From Elusimicrobiota bacterium (GTDB lineage Bacteria > Elusimicrobiota > Endomicrobiia > Endomicrobiales > Endomicrobiaceae), in NCBI GenBank assembly GCA_031287735.1, contig JAITSO010000002.1, positions 1 through 55,571 of the forward strand: a stretch of DNA of 55,571 nt. The letters are read 5' to 3'. Of the stretch, positions 34,773 through 42,351 are shown piece after piece. Within the stretch, counting starts at the first letter, position 1. Every line of letters begins with the position of its first letter. The translations under genes and the position numbers were made by a program. The notes below the pieces were generated by a model. The model ran no database searches. It saw only the letters and a list, made by a program, of their open reading frames with translations, and was not told where the DNA came from.

Positions 34773-35849
34773 TCAGTTAACAACTATGCCACCGCCGAGA
34801 ACGGTGCATGCATCATAAAACACAGCGCTTTGTCCAGGAGTTACAGACATCTGGGGATTTTCAAAATCGACACTAGCAGTGTTGTTTTTTTGAACTGTGA
34901 TGAGTGCCATCGCCGGGGGGTGTTGTTGCCGTATTTTTACCTGTGCCTTAATTGGTTTTTTAGGTGCGAGTACAGAAACCCAATTCACGTTTCTGACAAT
35001 GAAAGAACGTGAGTACAAATCTTCTTTACCACCCACCACAACAGTATTATTTTTTTGGGATATTTTTACAACATACAGCGGTTCCTTAAAGCCACCAGAA
35101 AGCCCGAGACCTTTACGCTTTCCTATAGTGTAATTCCAGATTCCAGAATGTTTTCCAAGTACTTTTCCATTTTTGTCTACAATGTTGCCATGTTTTTCAT
35201 TGAACTGCAAAACGTCATTGTAGTTTCCACAATAAAAATCCTGACTATCTGATTTTTCGGCAACAAAAATTCCCGCTATTTTTGCTATATTCCTTACTTC
35301 TGACTTTAAGTAGGTTCCAAGCGGAAAGATAACTTGCGAAAGTATGTCTTGGCTTAACCTATAGAGGAAATAGCTCTGGTCCTTGCTTGCATCAACAGCT
35401 TTTCTTAATTGGTACATTTGCAACGCTTCATTAAGCTCTACATTCGCATAGTGTCCTGTAGCAAACTTGTCAAAAGCAATTCCTTGTTTTCTTGCAACTG
35501 ATGGCAGGATACCAAATTTAATGGCAGCGTTACACCAAATGCATGGATTGGGTGTGCGACCTTCCCTATATTCGTCTCTGAAATCTCCGATTACAATTTT
35601 TTTGTATGCTTCCTTGCAGTCTATTACATGGAATGGAATGTTGAGAAAGTTTGCTATTTTTCGTGCCGATTCTATGTCTTCTTCATCAGGTCCAAAACAA
35701 GTGTTTGCTGATTCATTTGACTTCTTGTATGGCATTGTTGTGTCCCAAATAGACATCATTGCTCCTGAGACACTATATCCTTTTTTTTTTAACAAGTAGG
35801 CGCAAACGGCAGAGTCAACGCCACCACTTAGACCGACTAATACATTCAT
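34773..35849 (-). CDS. mnmA: tRNA-specific 2-thiouridylase
   Basis: 358 residues. The PP-loop LSGGVDSAV at the N-terminus binds ATP. Catalytic cysteines are in PNPCIWCN (about 102) and SQDFYCGNY (about 206). It places the sulfur at position 2 of U34 in tRNA for Lys, Glu and Gln. It lies 28 bases behind tRNA-Thr on the same strand and is probably transcribed together with tRNA-Phe and tRNA-Thr. No sulfur-relay gene is beside it. Confidence 0.96.
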   Translation of the reverse strand: MNVLVGLSGGVDSAVCAYLLKKKGYSVSGAMMSIWDTTMPYKKSNESANTCFGPDEEDIESARKIANFLNIPFHVIDCKEAYKKIVIGDFRDEYREGRTPNPCIWCNAAIKFGILPSVARKQGIAFDKFATGHYANVELNEALQMYQLRKAVDASKDQSYFLYRLSQDILSQVIFPLGTYLKSEVRNIAKIAGIFVAEKSDSQDFYCGNYNDVLQFNEKHGNIVDKNGKVLGKHSGIWNYTIGKRKGLGLSGGFKEPLYVVKISQKNNTVVVGGKEDLYSRSFIVRNVNWVSVLAPKKPIKAQVKIRQQHPPAMALITVQKNNTASVDFENPQMSVTPGQSAVFYDACTVLGGGIVVN

Positions 35850-35876
35850 AATTTGCCTTAAAAAATAATTTCGGAC

Positions 35877-35949
35877 AGCCGACGATAGGACTTGAACCTA
35901 CGACCAATTGCTTACGAAGCAATTGCTCTACCAACTGAGCTACGTCGGC
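35877..35949 (-). tRNA. tRNA-Thr(CGU)
   Basis: A complete cloverleaf on the minus strand: acceptor GCCGACG pairing with CGTCGGC, D arm GCTCAGTTGGTAGAGC, anticodon loop TTCGTAA (anticodon CGU), T-loop TTCAAGT. CCA is not encoded. It is 15 bases after tRNA-Phe and 28 before mnmA. Confidence 0.95.
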
Positions 35950-35964
35950 AACGAAACAAAGAAA

Positions 35965-36037
35965 TGCCGAGGGGCAGAATCGAACTGCCGACACACGGTT
36001 TTTCAGACCGTTGCTCTACCGACTGAGCTACCTCGGC
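35965..36037 (-). tRNA. tRNA-Phe(GAA)
   Basis: A complete cloverleaf on the minus strand: acceptor GCCGAGG with CCTCGGC, D arm GCTCAGTCGGTAGAGC, anticodon stem ACGGT/ACCGT with loop CTGAAAA (anticodon GAA), T-loop TTCGATT and discriminator A. CCA is not encoded. It is first of a tRNA-Phe, tRNA-Thr, mnmA unit. Confidence 0.96.
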
Positions 36038-36355
36038 ACTAAACAACCCGACTATGCTACCAAGATGATTCACCATGCGTGAACTAAGCAAAGAACAAGT
36101 CGACGTTAATTGTTTTTGTGCAGCAAGCTACATCTTTAATAAACAAAAAAAAATTTAAAAAACACAGCTGACAGCAGCTTAATGTTGCTGTTTTTGGTTT
36201 TCAGCAATAACTCTTTTTGTCAAATACTTTCCTGTTTCGCAATATTTTCAGCAAATTTTGTTCCAAGAGTACGAAGCTTTATGTTACCACAAAACACATA
36301 ATTTTTCTACAATTTTTTTGGCTAAAAATTTTTTGTGCTTACGCAAAAGCCTGCG
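36038..36355. other. 318-base stretch without a gene between tRNA-Phe and atpC
   Basis: No convincing coding frame. It should contain the promoter of the tRNA pair at its left end (a weak TTCACG and TAGCAT pair on the minus strand is possible) and the end of the atpC transcript at the right. After the atpC stop is a small stem (ACGCA and TGCGT, six-base loop) followed by A and T runs. A second small stem lies near 36173-36200 with T-runs. None is strong. Confidence 0.4.
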
Positions 36356-36775
36356 TCATCTTACATTTTTTTTAATACTTATTCCAGACCTTAAAGATGA
36401 TACTGAGTTTTTTAATTGGGTTTCTACCGACGAAACCACGATAAACTCCTTTCTTTTCTTCTTTATTTCCTTAGCAAGGTCTATCGCCCGATCAATTTTA
36501 TTGTTATTTGCTTCGTCAGACTGAATAGCAAACTCTGCTACAATATTTACATTGTTTTTTGAGATTTCTATAAAACCACCTACTACAGATATCTTTTTTT
36601 GTAAACCGTTGGACAGGTTAATTATTATTTCTCCATTGCCAAGTTTCGAGACTAAATTTAGGTGCCCAGCAAAAATTCCAATTGTGCCACTTATAGTGGG
36701 AAAAGAAGCGTATTCTACTTTTTCTTTAAAAATCAACCCTTCAGGAGATAAAATTTCGAGATTAAATTTTTTCAC
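36356..36775 (-). CDS. atpC: F1 ATP synthase epsilon subunit, separated from the rest of the complex
   Basis: 139 residues from a GTG at 36775 with an AGAGG site upstream. The frame is open 24 codons further, but that part is tRNA-Pro and its spacer. The N-terminal beta-barrel is recognisable by FNLEILSPEGLIFKEKVEYASFPTISGTIGIFAGH, close to the family pattern that ends in G-H-x-x-x-x. It is followed by NGEIIINL and the GGFIEISKNNVNIVAE strand pair, then two C-terminal helices. Normally atpC ends the ATP synthase operon directly behind atpD. Here the upstream neighbours are tRNA-Pro and merR, so it is detached. Alternatively it could serve a second or divergent ATPase; the other subunits are not in the window. 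Confidence 0.88.
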   Translation of the reverse strand: MKKFNLEILSPEGLIFKEKVEYASFPTISGTIGIFAGHLNLVSKLGNGEIIINLSNGLQKKISVVGGFIEISKNNVNIVAEFAIQSDEANNNKIDRAIDLAKEIKKKRKEFIVVSSVETQLKNSVSSLRSGISIKKNVR

Positions 36776-36810
36776 ATTGGTGCCTCTTTTGTTGGGATTT
36801 TTATTACCTA

Positions 36811-36884
36811 TCGGGGCGACTGGACTTGAACCAGCGACCTCTCCCACCCCAAGGGAGTGCGCTAGCCAACTGCGCTACGCCCCG
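36811..36884 (-). tRNA. tRNA-Pro(GGG)
   Basis: A complete cloverleaf on the minus strand, 74 bases: acceptor CGGGGCG with CGCCCCG, D arm GCGCAGTTGGCTAGCGC, anticodon stem CTCCC/GGGAG with loop TTGGGGT (anticodon GGG), T-loop TTCAAGT and discriminator A. It lies 52 bases after merR and 35 before atpC, inside one minus-strand run. Confidence 0.96.
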
Positions 36885-36936
36885 ATTTTGCTAGAACGAA
36901 TGCTAACGAGCTTGGATACGCCTAGCTTATGCTGCA

Positions 36937-37284
36937 CTACAATTTTTCTAAAAGCTCTAAAATCCCACTGATTTCTCTTTTAATTACTTTTAATAGATTG
37001 GTCTCTATAAAAACTTCGGGGGATAGAGGATAATCATTGTTTTTTTTATTTTTGCCTGCTTTTAGGTACTTTTTTACGCCTTCAATTCTTATCTTTTTAC
37101 TATAAAGCAAATCCTTGATTTTAAAAACAAGCTCCTCGTCTTTTTCATCATAAATCCTTTGTCCAGAACTCTTCCTTACAGGAAACAAAAGCTTCTCATT
37201 TTCCCAATACCTCAAAGTGTAACCGGGAACATCCGTGTTTCTGGACAATTGACCTATGGTAAAGTATTTTTTAGATTCAGACAT
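36937..37284 (-). CDS. MerR-type transcriptional regulator
   Basis: 115 residues. The winged-helix DNA-binding region is at 7-75: YFTIGQLSRNTDVPGYTLRY, then WENEKLLFPVRKSSGQRIYD, typical of the class that reads W-E-x-E at the second helix. The C-terminal helix is short and holds no cysteine metal site. It overlaps the IHF-like gene by eight bases. The same ihf-merR-tRNA-Pro order is known, as I recall, from proteobacteria such as Pseudomonas. The regulated genes are unknown. Confidence 0.93.
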   Translation of the reverse strand: MSESKKYFTIGQLSRNTDVPGYTLRYWENEKLLFPVRKSSGQRIYDEKDEELVFKIKDLLYSKKIRIEGVKKYLKAGKNKKNNDYPLSPEVFIETNLLKVIKREISGILELLEKL

Positions 37285-37591
37285 TTGAACTATTTTCTTC
37301 TAAAAAGTTATTAGATTGCTTAAACCTTATTTTTTTCATTGGAGGAATTAAAAGTTTCTCGCCAGTTTTTGGGTTTCTGCCTCTTTTAACTTTTGTGTCA
37401 AAACTTTCAAAGCTTCCAAGTCCTTTTATAACAACTTTCTTAAAACCATTTCTTAATGTGGATATCATTTCGTCAAAAATTTTATTGACTATGACAGATG
37501 CCTCTTTTTTAGATGTTAATAAATGTTCCTCTAATAAAATATCCGACAATTTATCTTTAGTTAAATTTTTCGGTTCATAGCTTTTACTCAT
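37277..37591 (-). CDS. Integration host factor / HU-like DNA-binding protein
   Basis: 104 residues, close to IHF-alpha length. The N-terminal helices (KDKLSDILLEEHLLTSKKEASVIV) are followed by the beta arm with GRNPKTGEKLLIP, where the proline that wedges into DNA is expected, and the preceding GLGSFESFDTKVKRGRNP strand. Its neighbour merR and the tRNA-Pro context favour the IHF-alpha branch, but whether it works as a homodimer or with a partner is not visible. It overlaps the end of gpsA by eight bases. Confidence 0.92.
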   Translation of the reverse strand: MSKSYEPKNLTKDKLSDILLEEHLLTSKKEASVIVNKIFDEMISTLRNGFKKVVIKGLGSFESFDTKVKRGRNPKTGEKLLIPPMKKIRFKQSNNFLEENSSNV

Positions 37592-38576
37592 ATTTTGGAT
37601 CCCTAGTCATTAAATCATTTAAAGCTTTGAGGGGGTCTTTTCGTTCAAATAAAATTTTGTAGGTTTCATTTATTATTGGCAGTTCTACATTTATTTTTTT
37701 TCCTATTTCATAGGCGCTTATTGTATTCCTTACGCCTTCTGCTACTACTCCAAGATTGTTTTCCGCTTCTTCTAAGCTTTTTCCTTCGCCTACGGCTTGT
37801 CCGACGGAACGATTCCTGGAATGTTTTGAAAAACAAGTTACCATAAGGTCGCCAGCACCGGAAAGTCCATAAAAGGTTTCTCTATTCGCTCCAAGTTCAG
37901 AGCCAACTTTTGCGAGCTCTTTAAGACCTCTTGCGACCACCAAAGCTTTTGTGTTATCACCGAGTTTTAGACCATCAACAATCCCTGAAGCAATGGCAAA
38001 AACATTTTTCAATGCACCTCCGATTTCAACGCCTACAATATCGCAATTGGTGTAAACTCTAAAGTAATCATTCATAAAAACATCTCTTGCTTTTTTAGAA
38101 ATTTCAGCATTTATAGAGGCTGAAACTACAGCAGTAGGGACCTTTACACAAACTTCTTCGGCATGGCTTGGCCCAGATAAAACAGCAATGTTTTTATACG
38201 AACCTTCAAAAACATCGTCTATTACTTCGCTCATACGCAGTAAGGTTTTATTCTCAATACCTTTTGTGGCGCTGACTATAAGTTTTTTGTTGAGTGAGAT
38301 TCCTTTGTTTTTTAGGAATTCGCAAGTTGACCTGATGTGTTGAGATGGGACGGCGAACAAAATTGACTCACTACGTGCAACATTTTCTAAACTATTTGTA
38401 ATAAGTAAATTCGGCGGCAAATCTGCCCCGCCTGCAAAGGGTCTCATTTTTCTATCCTGCAGGGCTTGTGCTCTTTCGGGGTCGAATTCCCATACGACAG
38501 TATCGTTACCGTTTTCAAGCAGAAGTGCAGCAAGTGTTACACCCCAAGAACCTGCTCCAAGTACTGCAATTTTCAT
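37584..38576 (-). CDS. gpsA: Glycerol-3-phosphate dehydrogenase [NAD(P)+]
   Basis: 330 residues. LGAGSWGVTLAALL is the nucleotide-binding Rossmann motif, followed by AVPSQHIRS and LSGPSHAEEV. The catalytic lysine lies in GALKNVFAIASGIVDGL, and GAGDLMVTCFS is the conserved C-domain segment. It reduces dihydroxyacetone phosphate to sn-glycerol 3-phosphate for phospholipids. It is first in the unit gpsA-ihf-merR-tRNA-Pro-atpC, with a promoter at 38613-38641. Confidence 0.96.
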   Translation of the reverse strand: MKIAVLGAGSWGVTLAALLLENGNDTVVWEFDPERAQALQDRKMRPFAGGADLPPNLLITNSLENVARSESILFAVPSQHIRSTCEFLKNKGISLNKKLIVSATKGIENKTLLRMSEVIDDVFEGSYKNIAVLSGPSHAEEVCVKVPTAVVSASINAEISKKARDVFMNDYFRVYTNCDIVGVEIGGALKNVFAIASGIVDGLKLGDNTKALVVARGLKELAKVGSELGANRETFYGLSGAGDLMVTCFSKHSRNRSVGQAVGEGKSLEEAENNLGVVAEGVRNTISAYEIGKKINVELPIINETYKILFERKDPLKALNDLMTRDPKYE

Positions 38577-38612
38577 ATTTTTTCCTTGTATTTAGCTACA
38601 AAGTTCCCGGTG

Positions 38613-38641
38613 ATTCTACTTTATTGAAATTTTAATGTAAA
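38613..38641 (-). promoter_or_regulatory. Promoter of the gpsA unit
   Basis: On the minus strand, a -35 TTTACA (38636-38641), 17-base spacer and -10 TAGAAT (38613-38618), again preceded by ATAAAG. The leader is about 30 bases. It is nearly identical to the cimA promoter. Confidence 0.7.
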
Positions 38642-38773
38642 GTTTTTTACAACACATCGCGTCACGTCATATTTTTCGCAACGTTTTCGTTCTCTGTCCA
38701 TATCGCAAAATATGTTTTGTTCCAGTAGTGCAAAAAATTGCGAAGCTTACGATGTTTTATGATGTTGCGAAAG

Positions 38774-40888
38774 CTATCTCGTGTTATTCTTTTCAGTAGC
38801 ATTGGTTCCAGTATTTTTTAAGAGATAGTCTACTACTGCATTTTGGGCTATGAAATGTTTTATGAGACGTTTGTGATTTTCGGTTGGAGTTTGCCAATGA
38901 ATTAACTTTGAACGTGTGTTTTTATCCCAAAGAAAATAGGACGCGTTCTTTCCTAAAAAATTATACCGAACAACGCAAGTTTTATCCGCGATTAAATCTC
39001 CGCCGTTAAAAGCTATATTATTTTCGGCGTCTTGCGACAACAAATTTATCCCCATCGACATATATTCAACGTCTGACAAAGAAAGATTATAAAGTGTCGG
39101 CATAATATCTGGATGAGAACCAAAAACAGAAACATTAACATTTTTTGGACATATCTTTTTAGGAACATAAATATAAAAAGGAACTTTTTGAGAGTTGAAA
39201 AAATCTTGTGTTGGAAATTCAAATAAACCCCAAAAGTTATGATCGCCGGTTAGAGCAATTATAGTGTTGTCTGCAAATTTTGAGTTTTTAATCCTTGTTA
39301 TGAAATTTCCGACCGCATTATTTGCATATTGATAAACTACAAATCTTTTATTTCCTAAATCTTTGTCTAAAAGTCTATTCTCTAATTCAGGCGGAACGTC
39401 TAGTGGTAAATTTTGATAATCTTTTGGAATAGAATAAGGCGGATGATTTGTTGTGGTCATTACAAGTATAAATTTACTTTTGCCGCCTTGATTTAAATAA
39501 TTAAAAACAAAATCCAGCAAATGCTCGTCATAAACTCCCCATTGATTTCTAGGATATTCGGGGTTCATAGAACCTGCTCCTATCACTTTTTGAAAACCCA
39601 CATTGCTCATAAAAACTCCGGCATTTCTCCAACCTATGCCGCCGCCGTATATAAAAGCAGTTTCGTAATTGTTTTTGTTGTAAGGGGTGGGAGCACTGAA
39701 AGGATATTTTTTGTAAGCAAATTGCGATTGCGACAAAACCATAGAGATTGGACGACGTGCTAAATTTAACGCTATAGTTTCCAAACTCACCATTGTGCCG
39801 CCTCCGCCGGGAAGATAATTATAAAACACAAAATCTTGGTCAAAATGTTTTTTCAATTCGACTAAAAGATTAAATTGTTCAGAGTTATATTTTAATAAAT
39901 CGCTTCCAAAACTTTCCATAACAATTAAAATAACATTAGGTTTTATTTCTTCAATAGTTTGATTAAACGACGTCTTATTTATTAAAACGTTTTGCGGATT
40001 TTCAGGTATTTCGTCTATGTTTTTTTCAAAAAAATCTGCAAAAGCTTGACGTGCATCTTTAAAACCCGACGTTGTCACTAAATCTATGCCTTTACTTTCG
40101 CGGTTTCTTGCGGTAATTGCCGCCATAAAAGTAAAAAAGCCATTGATAGCAACTTTGTTTATAAACATATTTTGCGAAACATCCGCATCGTCAACTTCTA
40201 AAGGAACGTTGCGGATAGTTCCTCTTGCGCATAGAAAATTAAATGCAAGCAGAAAAATGGCAATTGAAATTTTTAATGCGATATTTGGTGAATAGTTTCT
40301 AATATGAATTGGTTCAGGTTTTAAATTTTTTTCTAATACGGAAAAATTTTTAAAAATATGACCTTGTAAAATTTTTTTTGAAATGGCAAAAGTCAAAACA
40401 AAAATAAGTATAAATCCTGAAAATATTAAAAACACATTGTAATTTTCATAAATTGTTGAAATCAAAGCTTTTGTGTCGTCTTCAAAAAATCCAAAAATCA
40501 ATATATTTATGTGATTTTGAAAATATGAATAAAACCCAAAATCAACACACAAAAATACAAAAATAAGACTTGCAAAAAACGCATAATACCATTTTGCCAC
40601 AGATAGAAATTTAATAAGAATTTCTTTTTTGTCTACAAACATCAAGACAACTACCGTCAATGTGATAAGTGCACTCATTTCTGAAACAACCGTAAGATCA
40701 TAGCGAAAACCCATAAAAAAAGCTTTTAGAATATCTTTTGAAAGACCTGCAAAATCAATCCCTTTACCAAAGTAAAAAAAGAAAACGCCTCTAAAAAGAG
40801 ACATTAAACATAAGAATATAAAGTTCAGCTTAAATATCTTTAGTAATAAAAGTAGTAGCAAAAACGCAAAACTTTTTGCTTGATTCAT
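38774..40888 (-). CDS. LTA synthase-like / phosphoglycerol transferase family membrane enzyme
   Basis: 704 residues. The N-terminal 190 residues hold about five membrane helices; a further one lies near 212-225. The rest (from about 310) is an extracytoplasmic sulfatase-fold domain. Metal and nucleophile positions of this class are seen in NVILIVMESFGSDLLK (the glutamate), the GGGGTMVSLETIA loop (the candidate threonine) and IALTGDHNFWGLFE (the aspartate-histidine pair). In Gram-positives such enzymes build lipoteichoic acid; in Gram-negatives relatives (OpgB or EptA types) transfer phosphoglycerol or phosphoethanolamine to periplasmic glucans or lipid A. In a two-membrane cell the second role is more likely. 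The acceptor is unknown. Confidence 0.87.
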   Translation of the reverse strand: MNQAKSFAFLLLLLLLKIFKLNFIFLCLMSLFRGVFFFYFGKGIDFAGLSKDILKAFFMGFRYDLTVVSEMSALITLTVVVLMFVDKKEILIKFLSVAKWYYAFFASLIFVFLCVDFGFYSYFQNHINILIFGFFEDDTKALISTIYENYNVFLIFSGFILIFVLTFAISKKILQGHIFKNFSVLEKNLKPEPIHIRNYSPNIALKISIAIFLLAFNFLCARGTIRNVPLEVDDADVSQNMFINKVAINGFFTFMAAITARNRESKGIDLVTTSGFKDARQAFADFFEKNIDEIPENPQNVLINKTSFNQTIEEIKPNVILIVMESFGSDLLKYNSEQFNLLVELKKHFDQDFVFYNYLPGGGGTMVSLETIALNLARRPISMVLSQSQFAYKKYPFSAPTPYNKNNYETAFIYGGGIGWRNAGVFMSNVGFQKVIGAGSMNPEYPRNQWGVYDEHLLDFVFNYLNQGGKSKFILVMTTTNHPPYSIPKDYQNLPLDVPPELENRLLDKDLGNKRFVVYQYANNAVGNFITRIKNSKFADNTIIALTGDHNFWGLFEFPTQDFFNSQKVPFYIYVPKKICPKNVNVSVFGSHPDIMPTLYNLSLSDVEYMSMGINLLSQDAENNIAFNGGDLIADKTCVVRYNFLGKNASYFLWDKNTRSKLIHWQTPTENHKRLIKHFIAQNAVVDYLLKNTGTNATEKNNTR

Positions 40889-41005
40889 ACATATTCACCA
40901 CAGAGTGATTAGGTTTACTTAAGCAGCTTAAGCACGACGATGTGCTTTTAAAAGATACCACATGATTATTTGGTTGTGCTGTTTTTCAGGTACTTTGACA
41001 ATGCA

Positions 41006-41755
41006 CTAAGAAATAAAATTTTTTTTAGATTGGAGCATTTTGAAAGGGAGTATTTTCCATTTATGCAAAACATACCTAAAACAAAGCCACAAAACTTCGA
41101 ATCCATATTTAAAGCTTCTTATAAGACTTATAGACGAAGATTCTTTAAAATATTTTGTAGGAACGGGAATGTCACCTACTGTCAATTCGCAAATTGCGGC
41201 TTGGGCTACAATATGCTGATCAAAGACAAAATCGTCAGAACACCTATCAAAATCAATAGTTTCAAGTGATTTTTTTGAAAACGCTCTATATCCAGTATGG
41301 TATTCGCCAAGGTTAAGACCAAAAGTTAAATTTTCTATTATGGTAAGAAATCTGTTTGCCAGGTACTTATAAAAAGGCATACCACCTCGTAACGTTTCTT
41401 TACGAGTTCTTATGCGGCAAGCAAATACTATGTCACAAACACCTTCCTTAATTAGTCCTGAGAGAAAAGGTACCAGCCGGGGATCGTATTGATTATCTGG
41501 GTGCAGCATAACAACGATGTCAGCTCCCATTTCTAAAGCAATTCTATAGCAAGTTTTTTGGTTGGCGCCATATCCTTTATTCTTCTCATGGCAAATTACT
41601 GTTAAATTCAGAGCTTTTGCTATGCAAACAGTACTATCAACGGATAAATCATCTACAAGCACTATATCTTCGCAGCAGCCAACTGGGATGCTATTTACAG
41701 TCTGCTCTAGAGTTTTGGAAGCATTGTAAGCTGGGAGAACTACAATGGTTTTCAT
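41006..41755 (-). CDS. Family 2 glycosyltransferase, dolichyl-phosphate mannosyltransferase-like
   Basis: 249 residues from the ATG at 41755. The frame is open 44 codons further, but that overlaps rpsT. No strong ribosome site is visible; the start is 20 bases after rpsT. VVLPAYNASKTLEQ is the nucleotide-sugar binding motif, with the metal-binding DD in VLVDDLSVDST and DNQYDP as the second acidic motif. GYRAFSKKSLE and RDFVFD-like SDDFVFDQHI follow. No membrane domain is attached. Such enzymes transfer a sugar to a lipid or lipid-phosphate carrier. The sugar and acceptor are not visible. The next gene is the LTA synthase-like enzyme, so an envelope role is plausible. Confidence 0.87.
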   Translation of the reverse strand: MKTIVVLPAYNASKTLEQTVNSIPVGCCEDIVLVDDLSVDSTVCIAKALNLTVICHEKNKGYGANQKTCYRIALEMGADIVVMLHPDNQYDPRLVPFLSGLIKEGVCDIVFACRIRTRKETLRGGMPFYKYLANRFLTIIENLTFGLNLGEYHTGYRAFSKKSLETIDFDRCSDDFVFDQHIVAQAAICELTVGDIPVPTKYFKESSSISLIRSFKYGFEVLWLCFRYVLHKWKILPFKMLQSKKNFIS

Positions 41756-41774
41756 ACTTTTAAGCGGCAAATCG

Positions 41775-42059
41775 TCAAGAAGGTTGTATCCCAACGACAA
41801 GTTTTGAAAGCCTTGCTTTTTGATTGTCTGCTGTTTTTGAGTGAATAATATTTCTTTTAGCAGCTCTATCCCATTTTGAAAAGGCAATAGATAGTAATTC
41901 TGGGATATTTTTAAAATCTTTGTTTTTCACTGCAGTTTCGAGTTTTTTAACATAAGTTTTCATTTCGCTTTTAATTGATGCGTTTTTGGCGGTTCTTTTT
42001 GTGGTTTTCCGCACCTCTTTAATGGCAGAAGTGTGTCTACCGGTTTTTAGTTTTGACAT
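41775..42059 (-). CDS. rpsT: 30S ribosomal protein S20
   Basis: 94 residues, very basic and helical, with the family layout: KLKTGRHTSAIKEVRKTTKR at the N-terminus, IKSEMKTYVKKLE, and IIHSKTADNQKARLSKLV at the C-terminus. S20 binds 16S rRNA early in 30S assembly. A GGAG ribosome site precedes the ATG. It is followed by a glycosyltransferase and an LTA synthase-like gene. A candidate promoter lies at 42109-42137. Confidence 0.93.
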   Translation of the reverse strand: MSKLKTGRHTSAIKEVRKTTKRTAKNASIKSEMKTYVKKLETAVKNKDFKNIPELLSIAFSKWDRAAKRNIIHSKTADNQKARLSKLVVGIQPS

Positions 42060-42108
42060 TACCTACTCCTTCATTTATTTTATAAGATTTGCAACAAAAC
42101 TTATGTCT

Positions 42109-42137
42109 ATTGTGCATTTTTGGTATGGGATAGTCAA
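42109..42137 (-). promoter_or_regulatory. Candidate promoter of rpsT
   Basis: On the minus strand, TTGACT (42132-42137) and CACAAT (42109-42114) are 17 bases apart, about 40 bases before the rpsT ATG. The -10 is weak. The surrounding 290-base gap to gatB holds no gene. Confidence 0.4.
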
Positions 42138-42282
42138 ATTATTGCATCATTTTGATAGTATGTTTGTAAGTGCAAACTTAGCGTTGTGTAAAACTTTGTT
42201 GTGCTTTAGACTACCCGTTTGGTAGACTGTAAAAAATATTGTGTTGTGTGTGGTTGACTGCATATACGAGTATGCTGGTTTT

Positions 42283-42311
42283 TTGTTTAAATAATTTTTT
42301 TTTAGTAAAAT
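42283..42311 (+). promoter_or_regulatory. Promoter of the gatB operon
   Basis: TTGTTT (42283-42288), a 17-base T-rich spacer ending TTTAG, and TAAAAT (42306-42311). The leader to gatB is about 35 bases. Confidence 0.5.
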
Positions 42312-42351
42312 ATTCGGGTCTGATTTGGGAATGTTAAGGCGGAGCAGTTGA

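Noticed and set aside
36776-36847. A longer N-terminus for atpC
   Set aside because: The extension is the complement of tRNA-Pro; the family begins at the GTG 36775.
36811-36884. An attachment site at tRNA-Pro
   Set aside because: No integrase gene and no second copy of the tRNA 3' end was found in the window.
41756-41887. A longer N-terminus for the glycosyltransferase
   Set aside because: The extra 44 codons lie within rpsT, and the extension has no glycosyltransferase features.
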